The notes below the pieces were generated by a model. That model was not told where the DNA came from, did no database searches, and was given only the letters and a program-made list of their open reading frames with translations. Made by a program: the position numbers and the translations under genes. From Isoetes taiwanensis (lineage: Eukaryota; Streptophyta; Lycopodiopsida; Isoetales; Isoetaceae), in the NCBI GenBank assembly GCA_021234155.1, contig JAJEKV010000022.1:4919852-4983851 (forward strand): a stretch of DNA of 64,000 nucleotides. Direction: 5' to 3'. Below are positions 55,131 to 64,000 of this stretch, piece after piece (position 1 is the stretch's first letter; every line of letters begins with the position of its first letter).

Positions 55131-56454
55131 AGCACATTTAGAGGTAACTCAAGGAGATCAAGCCAAAGGAGGATGGCAGCAACCTATTAGAGATTTTCTA
55201 CAACATGGGATCATCTCTCCAAGCCTCACTTCAAGTCAGAAAAGGAGACTCAAGGACAAGTGCAGACAATTCAAGCTGATAGACAATGTCTTGTGCAAAG
55301 TTAACAGGGATGGAATCTTGTTGAGGTGTGTAAATGAAGATGAGTCTGCCTTGATTATTAGGGAGATGCATAAAGGTATCTGTTGAGGACATTTTGCTGG
55401 GGATACCACTGCCAAAAAGATTCTCAGGTTTGGATATTATTGGCCTATTGTTTTTAGAGATTGCTATGAGGTCATAAAAACTTGCCATCAATGTCAGATT
55501 TTTAGTAAAAGAATTTTATTGCCAACTGCCTTGAATCCTATCATATCTCTAGGACCTTTTCAAATTTGGGGGCTAGATTATATTGGTCCCATTAATCCTT
55601 CTTCTACAGGTCAACATCAGCATATTATTGTGGCTACAGATTATTTTACTAAGTGGGCAGAGGCCATACCTTTGAGGCAAGCCAATGCCTTCACAACTGC
55701 AAGGTTTTTACATGAATATGTTTGTTCTAGATTTGGTATTCCTTTCCAGTTACATTCTGATAGAGGTACCCCCTTTGTTAATGAAGTCATTGCTAATTTG
55801 TTGAGCATTTTGAAGGTCAAGCATACCAAAAGCTCTTCATAGTATCCTCACGGTAATGGACAAGCTGAAGCTACTAACAAAGTGTTGAAAAATATTTTGC
55901 AGAAGACAGTTGAGGTTAACAAAAAGGATTGGCATATCAAAATAGTGGATGCACTTTGGGCTTATAGAGTCACTATCAAAACAGCTACAAATCACACACC
56001 TTTCAATTTGGTTTATGGCATAGAGGCAGTTTTACCAGTAGAACTTGAGTTACCCTCCTTGAGATTAGCTCATAAATTGTGCTTACCTTTTGAACATGCC
56101 TTACAGGAAAGATTGGACGCCTTGTTACATCTAGATGAGTATAGAATGGAGGCTGAGAACACTAATTTGCTGAAAAAGGCTAAAGATCTGGCTGCATTCA
56201 AAGCTGCACACAAAATACAGGGTACTTTTAGGAAAGGAGAGCTTGTTCTCAAATGGAATAAGTCGAAGGAAGATTCAGCTGGCAAATTTGATAATATTTG
56301 GAAAGGACCCTTTATAGTGCTAGAATCTGCAGGTACTAATTCTTATTGGTTACAAGAGGTTGCTTCAGGAATGCCATTGCCAAACCCTATCAATATTCTG
56401 CATCTGAAAAGGTATTGGGACCAGCATGCTTGCTTGTCCCTCTTTTTACATTAA
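55131..56454 (+). pseudogene. Tat-like integrase, two in-frame stops
   Basis: The zinc-binding region includes HFAGDTTAKKIL and CHQCQIF; a TGA at 55384 replaces the Gly or Arg expected before HFAG. The core has WGLDYIGPI (Asp), HSDRGTPF (Asp) and GNGQAEATNKVLKN (Glu), so the catalytic triad is intact. A TAG at 55840 replaces the Tyr of the Y-P-x-G-N-G motif. HTPFNLVYGIEAVLPVELEL and FDNIWKGPFIVLES follow, ending at 56452. All five blocks from 52447 onward share one frame, so decay here is almost only by point stops. Confidence 0.9.
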
Positions 56455-56644
56455 AAAGCTTAGAGAATTACAGTAGGTTTAAAGTAGTTAGATCAGTTTG
56501 ACTTTTGAGCACATTAGTTTGACTTTTGAGCATATTACTCTAATAAGTTGGTTTCATGTTTATAGGGTGATCTGACCAGATAATAGTACAAATGATCTCA
56601 ATAACAGGATTGATACTAATGATTACCAAGTGTCATATGCAGGA

Positions 56645-56960
56645 GCATCCTTCTTCCATTTTTATTCATCTGTCTTAAAGCATTCCTACCATCCATTCAG
56701 CCTTCTATTCTCTTTTTTTCCATACCTTAACAGCCACTCTGCAAAATCACCTTCACCATCATAGCAGAGTTGCAAGGATTTGAGACTAATTGGTTTGTGT
56801 GTTTCCATGACAGGTGCACTCTTCCTCCATTCTTTTCATCTGTCATAAGTAGCCCTACCTTCCATTTAAACTTCTTATTCTTGTTTTCATTCCCAAAAAG
56901 AAGAAAAGCACTCTGCAATTCATCTTTACCACCATAGCAGAGTTGCAACTTTTGAAGGTC
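56645..56960. repeat. Diverged ~174-bp tandem duplication
   Basis: CCACTCTGCAAAATCACC near 56735 and GCACTCTGCAATTCATC near 56909 start matching blocks, each ending ACCA(T/C)CATAGCAGAGTTGCAA. Upstream words (TTCATCTGTC, CTACC(A/T)TCCATT) match at the same offset. It lies in the 3' untranslated part of the Tat-like element. Confidence 0.7.
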
Positions 56961-57019
56961 AAGAAGGAAACATGCATTTTCTTGTTTTGGCGAAATCTCA
57001 AATACTTGCACACTCACTT

Positions 57020-57190
57020 CATCTCCATTCCATCACCACCCTGCCATATTCACACTCACTTTTTCCTTTTCTCACTCACCATATTCCATTCACATCATTC
57101 CATCACCACCCTGTCATGTTCACACTCACTTCTGCCTTTTCTCACTCACCATACTCCATTCACATCATTCCATCACCACACTCACACTCA
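57020..57190. repeat. 70-bp minisatellite, ~2.5 copies
   Basis: CCATCACCACCCTG or a close variant starts at 57030, 57100 and 57170. The intervening text (CACACTCACTT, TTTTCTCACTCACCATA, TTCACATCATT) is almost identical in the two full copies. The strand is C/A/T-rich and nearly lacks G. Confidence 0.9.
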
Positions 57191-57332
57191 TTTCATCAAC
57201 ATTTGCACTCCACACTCTCATTCTATCATGTTCCTACTTAGACACCTTGGTACAAGGTTGAAGACCCTTCTAATTATTCATTTTTGACATCACATGGCTG
57301 AGGGGACCAGCCTTTTTCTTGTTTTGGTGAGA

Positions 57333-59205
57333 TGTTGCCCCCAAAGGGCAACATGCTAATTGTGATCTATGCATTCAAACTAGGTCAACAGGTCAAAGTT
57401 TGGAAGATCTTGGTATTCAACATTGATATGGAGGTCAAAGGATGTTCATTCTTCAGGACGACAAGAGCTCAAGTTGAAAGTTCACAAGAGGTATTTTATT
57501 TGGGGTAAAATGCTTAGTCAAGAATATACTCTAGAAGAATCTAGGTTATGAAGTTTGGAAGGCATCTTTTTGAAGTTTGGAAGGTAAAAGTTTGGAAGAC
57601 TCCTGTATATATGGTACCAAATCCTGATTCTATCCCTCTTTTCCCACCTCTGTGTCCATTTCTCATTCCCATTTGTTTTTATTTAACCATTGTGCCACTT
57701 CTCTACCATATTTGCCAAGTTTACTCATCTCTAGCCATATTTTCCTTTTCTTTGCACACCCTCATGGGACCCTATTGTTTTAGCTTTTCTCATGCTATAT
57801 TTCCTCACCTTTGTGACCATCATTCATTTTCCTTCTCCTACCTTTGCACCTCATGGCATGTCCTTACTCAAGACCTAAAAATGCCCTAGAATATTCTATG
57901 ATTCCATCTCAAGTGTGCAAAAGTTCCATGGTCTCCAAAATTTCCAAGTATTCCTTGTCTTTTTCTATAGAGACCTTTAGAACCATGCTTGAAAATTCCA
58001 AAAATGCCAAAATACGGCATATTCTGAAGATATATCTCTAAAAATACGGAATCGTATCGCGCCATTTTCACGAAAAATACGCTCGAGAACCCTAAATCTG
58101 AGTTTCTGGCTCGAATCATGGCGGATTTGGTTCCATAGATCTCGCAACCTACCTATTCTTACCTTCCTGCCCTTTAAGAATTGAATGAACCCATAAACTA
58201 AGGCTAAGAATGAGGAATCGTTAAAAACTAAACTATATACAGGAAATTTGGCAGGAGCACTTTCTTGAAGGCCCAGAAGCGCTCAAACCTTAAAGTGATC
58301 ATTGCTAAGCAGGACTTGAAGGATTTGTGAAGACTCTGAGTACTCCCCGATTAAAGCCAAAGAGATTTGGTTGAAATTATCTCTTAAAATTATTTGATGA
58401 CCTGAAGTTGATATTTTCTTGCATTTGAAGTACTGAAGTACTATTATCCATTATTATCATGATTGATTTACCTCCATATCAATGAAAATTTGATGCCAAG
58501 TTGAAGAAATTCTCTCTGATATGATTCTTGACAATTTTCCCTTTCAAAAAATATTGCAAAAAATTCCCCTATGTTCTTAATTGCTTTTGGTCCAGTTGCC
58601 ATCAATCCTTGAGACATCTGAGAACTATATGTTTTGAAAAAACCAAAAAATTCCATCTACAACTTGAGTTAGAAAAAATTGCATTCTGTTTTGACTGTTC
58701 TTGACTGTATTTTGCAAAATCCTAATGCAACAAATACTTATGAGCATCCAAATGAAAATCCGACTTCATGTCCACACTCCAGAATAGCCTTATGATATAT
58801 TGGCTTTGGAAATTCCCAAAAAAGTGATCAGGAACTCTAGTTCCATTTCCTGATCACTGTTTTACAGTTTGACTGCCATTGACCAAATTTTGACTCCACT
58901 TTAAGCTTGAATATCTCCCAGGATAATGATCTGACTTGGTCAGGGGCTTCATCTTTGTCTTCCTACAACTTTTTTGTGCCAGTCTAAATCATCTGACTCA
59001 AAGATTCAATTCATTTTCGACTGCTACATCAATTTGAATCGAGGTTCCATTTTCTAGAAATGGGAAAGGTAAGAAAACTTTGAGTTTTTGGTTCTTTCAA
59101 TATACTTATCTTCCATAGACTGATCACCTTAAGTGATCTGGAGATGGATTTATACTCAAGTTGGCCTATTGTGGTTGACCTTTGAAGCCAGGTTGAGGGT
59201 CAACA
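57333..59205 (+). repeat. Probable LTR of a Ty3/gypsy element (left edge uncertain)
   Basis: The right edge is well supported: it ends GGGTCAACA, is followed by a primer site and gag, and its last 52 bp recur at 59709-59760. The left edge is proposed at TGTTGCCC (57333) because TGTTG and CAACA are inverted ends, giving 1,873 bp. TGTTGCCC also forms a perfect 8-bp hairpin with GGGCAACA at 57346-57353. No clear polypurine tract precedes it. It may serve as the 3' LTR of the Tat-like element upstream and the 5' LTR of the gag fragment downstream. Confidence 0.5.
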
Positions 59206-59208
59206 TTT

Positions 59209-59226
59209 TGGAGGTCCTACCGAGAT
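59209..59226 (+). promoter_or_regulatory. Primer binding site, tRNA-Gln type
   Basis: TGGAGGTCCTACCGAGAT begins three bases after the LTR end. It matches the complement of the 3' end of plant glutamine tRNA(CUG), as I recall it, at 17 of 18 positions. The location immediately after an LTR and before gag supports the call. Confidence 0.65.
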
Positions 59227-59287
59227 CCTACCTGGATCTTGAGAACTCATGGCTCCAAAATAGAAATTTCCAGCAGAACAAGAACCA

Positions 59288-59711
59288 ATGGAAGACCAGG
59301 AAACCTCAGAACCCTGCAGAGATAGATCTCTGCCCCCAAATTTTTCAGCTAGATTACTCCAAAGTTTGCCTTATCAGTTTGAATTGAATGTGCCTACTCC
59401 ATTGCCTACTTTTGATTCCGGCATGAGTGCAAATAATACTTTTCTGAGTTTTTTTGAAGATTATTACAGGGATTATGGCTTTAAGAAAGGATGCAAGTTC
59501 TCACAATTTGAAAAGTGCTTTAAGGAGGAGAGTGAAGCTGGTGCTTGGCTGACTTATGAGAAGCTTATGGGAACCACTTCTTGGGATGATCTTGTCACCA
59601 AGTTTTTAGATAGGTTTGGAAAGGACCTTGTTAATGAATTGCAAAATTTCTCTATTTATGCAGGTGAGAGTGTTAGTCAATACAAGGAAAGGTTCAGTAC
59701 CTTCATGAACT
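59288..59711 (+). pseudogene. gag: Partial gag (capsid) of a deleted Ty3/gypsy element
   Basis: From ATG 59288 the frame contains FLSFFEDYYRDYGFKKGCKF, EAGAWLTYEKLMGTTSWDDL, VTKFLDRFGKDLVNELQNFS and GESVSQYKERFSTFMNSSW. This is the retrotransposon gag pattern (W-L then S-W-x-x-L, then a Q-x-x-x-E-S/Y-K-x-R-F block). It ends where the coding text fuses to an LTR tail at 59709, so the rest of gag and all of pol are deleted. It could be the missing gag of the same family as the Tat-like pol upstream. Confidence 0.75.
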
Positions 59712-59760
59712 CAAGTTGGCCTATTGTGGTTGACCTTTGAAGCTAGGTTGAGGGTCAACA
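59709..59760 (+). repeat. 52-bp LTR tail, direct repeat of 59154-59205
   Basis: ACTCAAGTTGGCCTATTGTG through GGGTCAACA is identical to the end of the preceding LTR except for one C/T difference. Gag joins it without a gap, which marks a deletion from within gag to within the 3' LTR. The sequence after it belongs to the LINE. Confidence 0.9.
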
Positions 59761-60778
59761 CCAATCGCAGAGATCTATTATGTAACAGTTATTTTGCATT
59801 GCATACAGGGCTGACCCTTCTTTCTACACAGTCATCGCATAGCATGTTAGCAGAAAAATCGATTCCCAGATACTTAAAGGTCCTTACAACTTCCATCCTT
59901 TGTCCTCTGTAATAGAAGTCTGGGATATCATGCTGCGCAGACAGGATTGGCAACAGCTTGGTTTTCTGCAGGTTGACGGTCATTCCTGCTACGTCACAGA
60001 ATCGACTGAGAGCATCCAAATGTTCCTGCATACTCCTAGCTGTATGGGACAATAAGCCCAGATCATCTGCATAGAGCAACTGTTTTATTGTATATGCCTC
60101 TGGCAACTGCGGGCCACCACCTCCATGTTCTTGCATCCAGGTCTCCAACTTGTCAATATAAAGTCCAAAAGGCGTTGGAGATAATGGACATCCCTGTTTA
60201 ACACCTATGGTGCAATTCACCCGGTGATCTGACGCAGGCAAAGCAGCATATATTCTGTCACAGAGCCGGTAGATGGCATTCTGCAAATCCTGTAGGACAT
60301 GTAGCTCCTGCAAGCGTTGCCATAACAGGTCCCGAGGGACCGTATCATATGCCGTCTTAAAATCCACGAAACAGCAATACAAGTCACGTCGTGCATTGCG
60401 GCTAGCTTCCATAAGAATTTTGAGAGTAAAAATATGATCACTCGTGGAGTGGACAGGGTGAAAACCTGCCTGACCAACTGCACGTACTCCAGCTCCCTCA
60501 GCCCATTGCGTTAACTTCTTCTCCAGCACACCTGCTAGAAGTTTTGCGAGTAACGGGCTCATCATGATCATACGGTAATTGGTGGAGTCATCTCTACTTC
60601 CCGTCTTATGAATAGGGGTGACCTTGCTAACCATCCATTCCTGTGGGAGGCCCTCTCTGATGGCCTGATTGATTATCACTGTCAAAGGCCCTAGCAAAGC
60701 TGGCCCACCCCATTTCAACAGTTCGGCCTGAAGTCCCTGCAAGTCATTTGCTTTACCATTAGCAAGATGTCTAAGACC
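59761..60778 (-). pseudogene. LINE reverse transcriptase
   Basis: The minus-strand frame reads LPQEWMVSKVTPIHKTGSRD, NYRMIMMSPLLAKLLAGVLE, CCFVDFKTAYDTVPRDLLWQ (motif A), GVKQGCPLSPTPFGLYIDKL (motif B), QLLYADDLGLLSHTARS (catalytic YADD) and FKYLGIDFS. This is a non-LTR reverse transcriptase. Text ends near 59789 without RNase H, C-terminal zinc region or poly-A, so the 3' end is missing, apparently cut where the LTR fragment lies. A TAG at 60779-60781 on this strand separates it from the endonuclease part in the same frame. Confidence 0.93.
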
Positions 60779-61800
60779 CTAGTGGATGTCCTCCTCTGAA
60801 AACTGTAGCGTTTCTCCTAGCCGATCTGGTACCTCAGCGATCGCTCTTGGGGGGTCATACAACTCCTCCAACCGTTGTCTCCACTGGTCTGAGGTAACAT
60901 TGCCAAGTGGTTGATGCCTCTTATATAGCACTCTACGCCAAAAGGTTTTTGGCTCAGTCATTAGCAGATCAAACATATGCTGCTGATTTTCTGCAATATA
61001 GCGATGCTTTTTGGATTTCAAGAATGTCTTATAGTTCCTAATGGCCTATTGCCGGAGTTGTGGGTCTAAAATGGTGCGTAGCTGACTCTTTAGAGCCTTA
61101 CATTCGGCATCAAACCAGGGGTTCTGAGGGAATTGCGCAGTGTCCCTTCGCGGGGGCTTTCTTGCTGCAAAGCATTCACTGGCTGCTGCGAGTAAGGCCT
61201 TCACCAACCATTCACACTTATCATGCAATGTATAGAGGGCATCAATCCCCTGTAGCTCACGTTCAAGCGCAACCTCATATTCTGCTTGCTTCCGATAGTT
61301 CGGGGTGTATCCCAAACCCCGAGGGCGCTTGTCTTGTGGCCACACCACTGAGTACCTCCAATCCAAAGTGACATAAAGTGCATAATGGTCTGACAAAGTC
61401 TCCTCATCTATTGTTCTTGTGCCTGTCGCGAAATCTCTAATGATATCAAGTTCTGGCACTGGAGCTAGGAGATAGTCCACCATGCTGGCTCCACCATTGC
61501 ATCCGTCACTTCTGCGAGTGAAGCCCCCTGACCGCGGCCATCTGAGCATACCATTGCAGATCACCATGTCAAAGATCTGGCATAGCTGGACCGACTCTTT
61601 TCCAAAGGCTCCAGAGACTGTATCCTGGGACCGTCTTGCATGTTGGGATGCACCTGTTTCTAGCCAAAGTGGGTTGGAGTCAGCATTTCCCTGGAAGGTG
61701 ACCGACTGCCACTGTGCCGTACGTGCATTGAAATCTCCTAATAAAAACACATGACCCTCCTGGCAATACTGCTCTATGTGCAAAAAGAACAAGCATACTT
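60779..61800 (-). pseudogene. LINE apurinic-type endonuclease and linker
   Basis: Continuing upstream in the same minus-strand frame: GHVFLLGDFNARTAQWQS, GGASMVDYLLAPVPELDI and EETLSDHYALYVTLDW are the GDFN, D-Y and SDH motifs of the exonuclease-endonuclease-phosphatase fold that nicks the target. The linker carries TEPKTFWRRVLYKRHQPLG. A TAG at 61046-61048, from CAG, interrupts it. The N-terminal third of the endonuclease is missing: the 5' end is truncated near 61793, as is common for LINEs. No ORF1 is attached. Confidence 0.93.
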
Positions 61801-61847
61801 CCTTACCATATCTTTTCTAACTCTGAAATTGTTCTATTTTTGTAGAA

Positions 61848-62042
61848 AACGTACATCCCAAAAAGATTTGTCAATTTCGTGTGGATGTTCCTGATGCATT
61901 TAGGCCTGCTCAAACCGTCACTAAGACAGGAATAATAATTGATGAAGATGCTTTAAGGGCACAAGGTACATGCAATATTGACCTGTGGGCTAAGGGGCAC
62001 CTATATCCGAGATCCACTCAATCAAATCCAACCTTAATTTGA
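61848..62042 (+). pseudogene. Candidate exon upstream of the RAG1-like gene
   Basis: CTATTTTTGTAG at 61836-61847 is a good splice acceptor. The frame after it reads NVHPKKICQFRVDVPDAFRP, AQTVTKTGIIIDEDALRAQG and WAKGHLYPRS, ending at TGA 62040. It looks coding, but no domain is recognised. The LINE would then sit in the preceding intron. Confidence 0.35.
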
Positions 62043-62259
62043 CTATCGCACAGATTTAATCAAATTCATTGGCAAGGGGAATTCGGGGCTTTTAGGATAT
62101 TGCAAGAATTTGACACATGAATCTTCAAATGAAGTCATCAGTGCTACCATACAAAAGTTGCAATAATTACAGGCCTTTAATTATCAACTCCATTATCAAT
62201 TGAATGGTTTAATTGATTAGAATGCATTCTTAACTCATTCTTCATGCGTTTTGCAAAAG

Positions 62260-62665
62260 AGAGTGAATGATTATGATTGCAAATATGCAAAATTAAAGCA
62301 AAGCTTGTTGGTAGAAAATCAGAGATGTAAGCGTCTAATGGAGGAGAATGAGAAGTTGGAAGGCAGACTGAAACGCTTAAAGACTGTATACCACTTGGAC
62401 TACGGGCGAGATGTAGATCTATGAAGCCAATCCATCTATTGGTTCCAGGTGGCGGAGGAGCTAAAAAAAGAGTTGATGCAATCAAAACACTAGTTGATCC
62501 ATCGCTTTGCGCAAAAAGCAAGCAGAAAGAAACATGGAAGGGAAGGAGGAAGGAAGGACAAATGGCTGAGCTTTTGAAGAGAATTCCAACAAAAGAAGAT
62601 ATTCTGAGATTGATCAACCTTCCAGCTATAAGTCTCAAAATTTTTAAGCATCTTTATGCCCACTG
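62260..62665 (+). pseudogene. Coiled-coil exon and basic region
   Basis: From an AG at 62259 the frame reads VNDYDCKYAKLKQSLLVENQ, RCKRLMEENEKLEGRLKRLK, a clear coiled coil. It stops at 62422, and after the stop the same frame resumes VAEELKKELMQSKH. An overlapping frame (62421-62665) gives a Lys-rich segment ending AELLKRIPTKEDILRLINLP. The correct joining is not certain. Confidence 0.35.
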
Positions 62666-62686
62666 AAATGGATAATTGTTTTGCAG

Positions 62687-63951
62687 GTACTAATCTCTTA
62701 AGGAAAGAATTGATTGAAGCTGCGATCAATGATTTACATAATTCTTTAAGTGCTGAGGATCTTCAAACTTCATGCGACAACTTTTGGGGTAAGTAGAAGA
62801 GCTTATTTAGACGTTTAAGACCTTAAAAGTAGCTACAAGAAGATTAGGTATCAAAAAGTGTGCGCTGCCTAAGTTGTCTAGTATTTGGACATGATCAGAC
62901 AGGATTGAAAGGATTAAATAATTTTTTGGAGATACAATTCATATTGATGCATGTGTAGATCTAAATTCTTTGGACAAAAGCAGTAAGGAAAGTAAAACAT
63001 CCTCGCAGAGCAACAATGTGTTCATTCTAAATAAGAGAAATAATTGCTGGTTTGATGTTGAGAATGTTCTTAGATTTATGGTTAGATATTATGACATAAG
63101 ATTTGATGAAAGCAGCAAACTCATTGTCTTCATAAGGCTGGACGGAATGGAGATGATTAAGGGAGAAAAATATGAACATGTCTCTATTACTTTGATGAAT
63201 AGAGCATTTGGTGGTGATATTTATGCAGACAAGGAAGCTTTCTCTATGCAGCCTAAAGACCACATTTGGTGGATCAGCATATTCCAGGTTACCAAAGAGT
63301 GCCATGGCATTTTAAAATGGGTTTTTGATCACACAAAGATTTCTTCTTTGATAGCTTCACATGCTATTGGTATAAAACTTGAAGTTGCACGGTATGGTGA
63401 TTATGAGATTGAGTGGCATATGGCTGCCGATTTAAAGACAATCAAATGCATGTACAACATGAAACATGGTGCTGGAAAAACAACTGAGGCGTGCCCTTTT
63501 TGTGACTTCACACAAAAAGAAAAAGGTTCTAAAAATGTGAAGATCGGGCAAAAAGGCAATCTGCAGCAGAATGCACGTAGGCACATCTACAAAAGTACTT
63601 TAAGTTGTGATCAAAATTCAGCACCATCTCGTCAATACTTGGATAGATCCTTAGATCCTATACTTCTGATTGAGTTAACAAGAGCCCATATATGTACATT
63701 GCATGGATTTCTAAGGATGGTAGACAAGATGGTCTATTTAAGCATCTTATTTGCGTGGAATAAAACATCAAAGAGTGATAAAGGTCGTAGTTTGGCAGCA
63801 ATAGAGAAGGCGTTGTCTGATTTGGGGCTTCATGATAGAAATTATAAGGTTGTGAAAGATCCAAAAAACAAAAGTATCCCATCAAAACCTTTAATGGGTG
63901 GTTGTTAAAGCAGGAAGGTTTCCTAGTTTAAAAGATAACGCAAAAGGTAAG
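62687..63951 (+). pseudogene. RAG1/Transib-like DDE transposase core, decayed
   Basis: After TTGTTTTGCAG (62676-62686) the text reads TNLLRKELIEAAINDLHNSL. It then degrades through stops, including TGA near 62892 and TAA at 62919, to an open stretch 62922-63908. This carries FIRLDGMEMIKG with Asp at 63141-63143, HVSITLMNRA, a KECHGILKWV helix, AADLKTIKCMYNMKHG and ACPFCDFTQKEKG with Asp at 63504-63506, then LTRAHICTLHGFLRMVDKMV. In RAG1 the first catalytic Asp lies in a CDGMGD text followed by an F-T-I/V-M strand, and the second in CTLCD, about 108 residues on; here the spacing is 121. The later catalytic Glu would lie beyond the window. A one-base shift near 63895 leads to WVVVKAGRFPSLKDNAKG and a good donor (AAAG|GTAAGT) at 63951. 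A different DDE superfamily with the same C-x-x-C-D layout is possible. Confidence 0.5.
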
Positions 63952-64000
63952 TGAGGATGGTACAAAGATTTGTTAGATGATGAGAATGATCGTACGAATA

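Noticed and set aside
52280-56454. Retroviral-type envelope gene downstream of integrase
   Set aside because: Nothing after 56454 encodes a signal peptide, membrane segment or env-like protein; only repeats and noncoding DNA.
57548-57889. 113-codon ORF in the proposed LTR
   Set aside because: Low-complexity C/T-rich translation with no retroelement domain.

Overview
The window looks like nuclear DNA of a land plant or streptophyte. It has plant-type Ty3/gypsy elements with an initiator-tRNA primer site, a chromodomain integrase and a Tat-like polymerase. It also has a LINE, a Helitron, candidate GT-AG introns and long AT-rich intergenic DNA. There are no bacterial operons, rRNA genes or CRISPR arrays. 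The mixture would suit a large, transposon-rich genome such as a fern, lycophyte or bryophyte, but I cannot name the organism. Almost everything recognisable is mobile or repetitive, and most coding regions are broken by stops or frameshifts.

Layout. 1-16230: GC-rich tandem satellite of ~1.1 kb monomers in a ~2.2 kb two-monomer higher-order repeat. 16231-17793 (minus): decayed DUF4283/zinc-knuckle gene. 17794-21977: AT-rich, no gene. 21983-23581: solo LTR (minus) with a 5-bp target duplication. 24480-26400: diverged cousin of the satellite. 27452-28745: three families of short tandem repeats. 28782-30764 (minus): Helitron Rep-type protein without its helicase. 31455-31828 (minus): small coiled-coil gene. 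32848-32955: GCATGT microsatellite. 35499-37117: broken gene for a helicase-less HUH Rep endonuclease. 37790-38279: possible host exons.

38416-51544 is a complete 13.1-kb LTR retrotransposon: LTR, tRNA-iMet primer site, leader hairpins, ~3.5 kb of extra genes, gag, protease, RT, RNase H, integrase, chromodomain, polypurine tract, LTR. The extra genes include an unmistakable histone H3 core domain (41809-42069) that has no ATG in its frame and so is missed by ATG-based ORF calling. An element with both an H3-like histone and a chromodomain integrase is the most exciting object here.

52280-56454 is a Tat-like Ty3/gypsy polyprotein in the order protease, RNase H, RT, dead RNase H remnant, integrase. 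The upstream RNase H keeps all four catalytic acids; the one after RT has lost them. 57333-59760 is a deleted element (LTR, tRNA-Gln-type primer site, partial gag, 52-bp LTR tail). 59761-61800 (minus) is a LINE endonuclease-RT pseudogene. 61848-63951 is a decayed, possibly intron-containing gene whose main exon resembles the RAG1/Transib transposase core.

One caveat affects many calls. Differences between repeat copies, and between the two LTRs, cluster as tiny length-variable islands at CG/CTG/CAG-like sites inside otherwise near-identical sequence. Some frameshifts may therefore be consensus errors rather than mutations.
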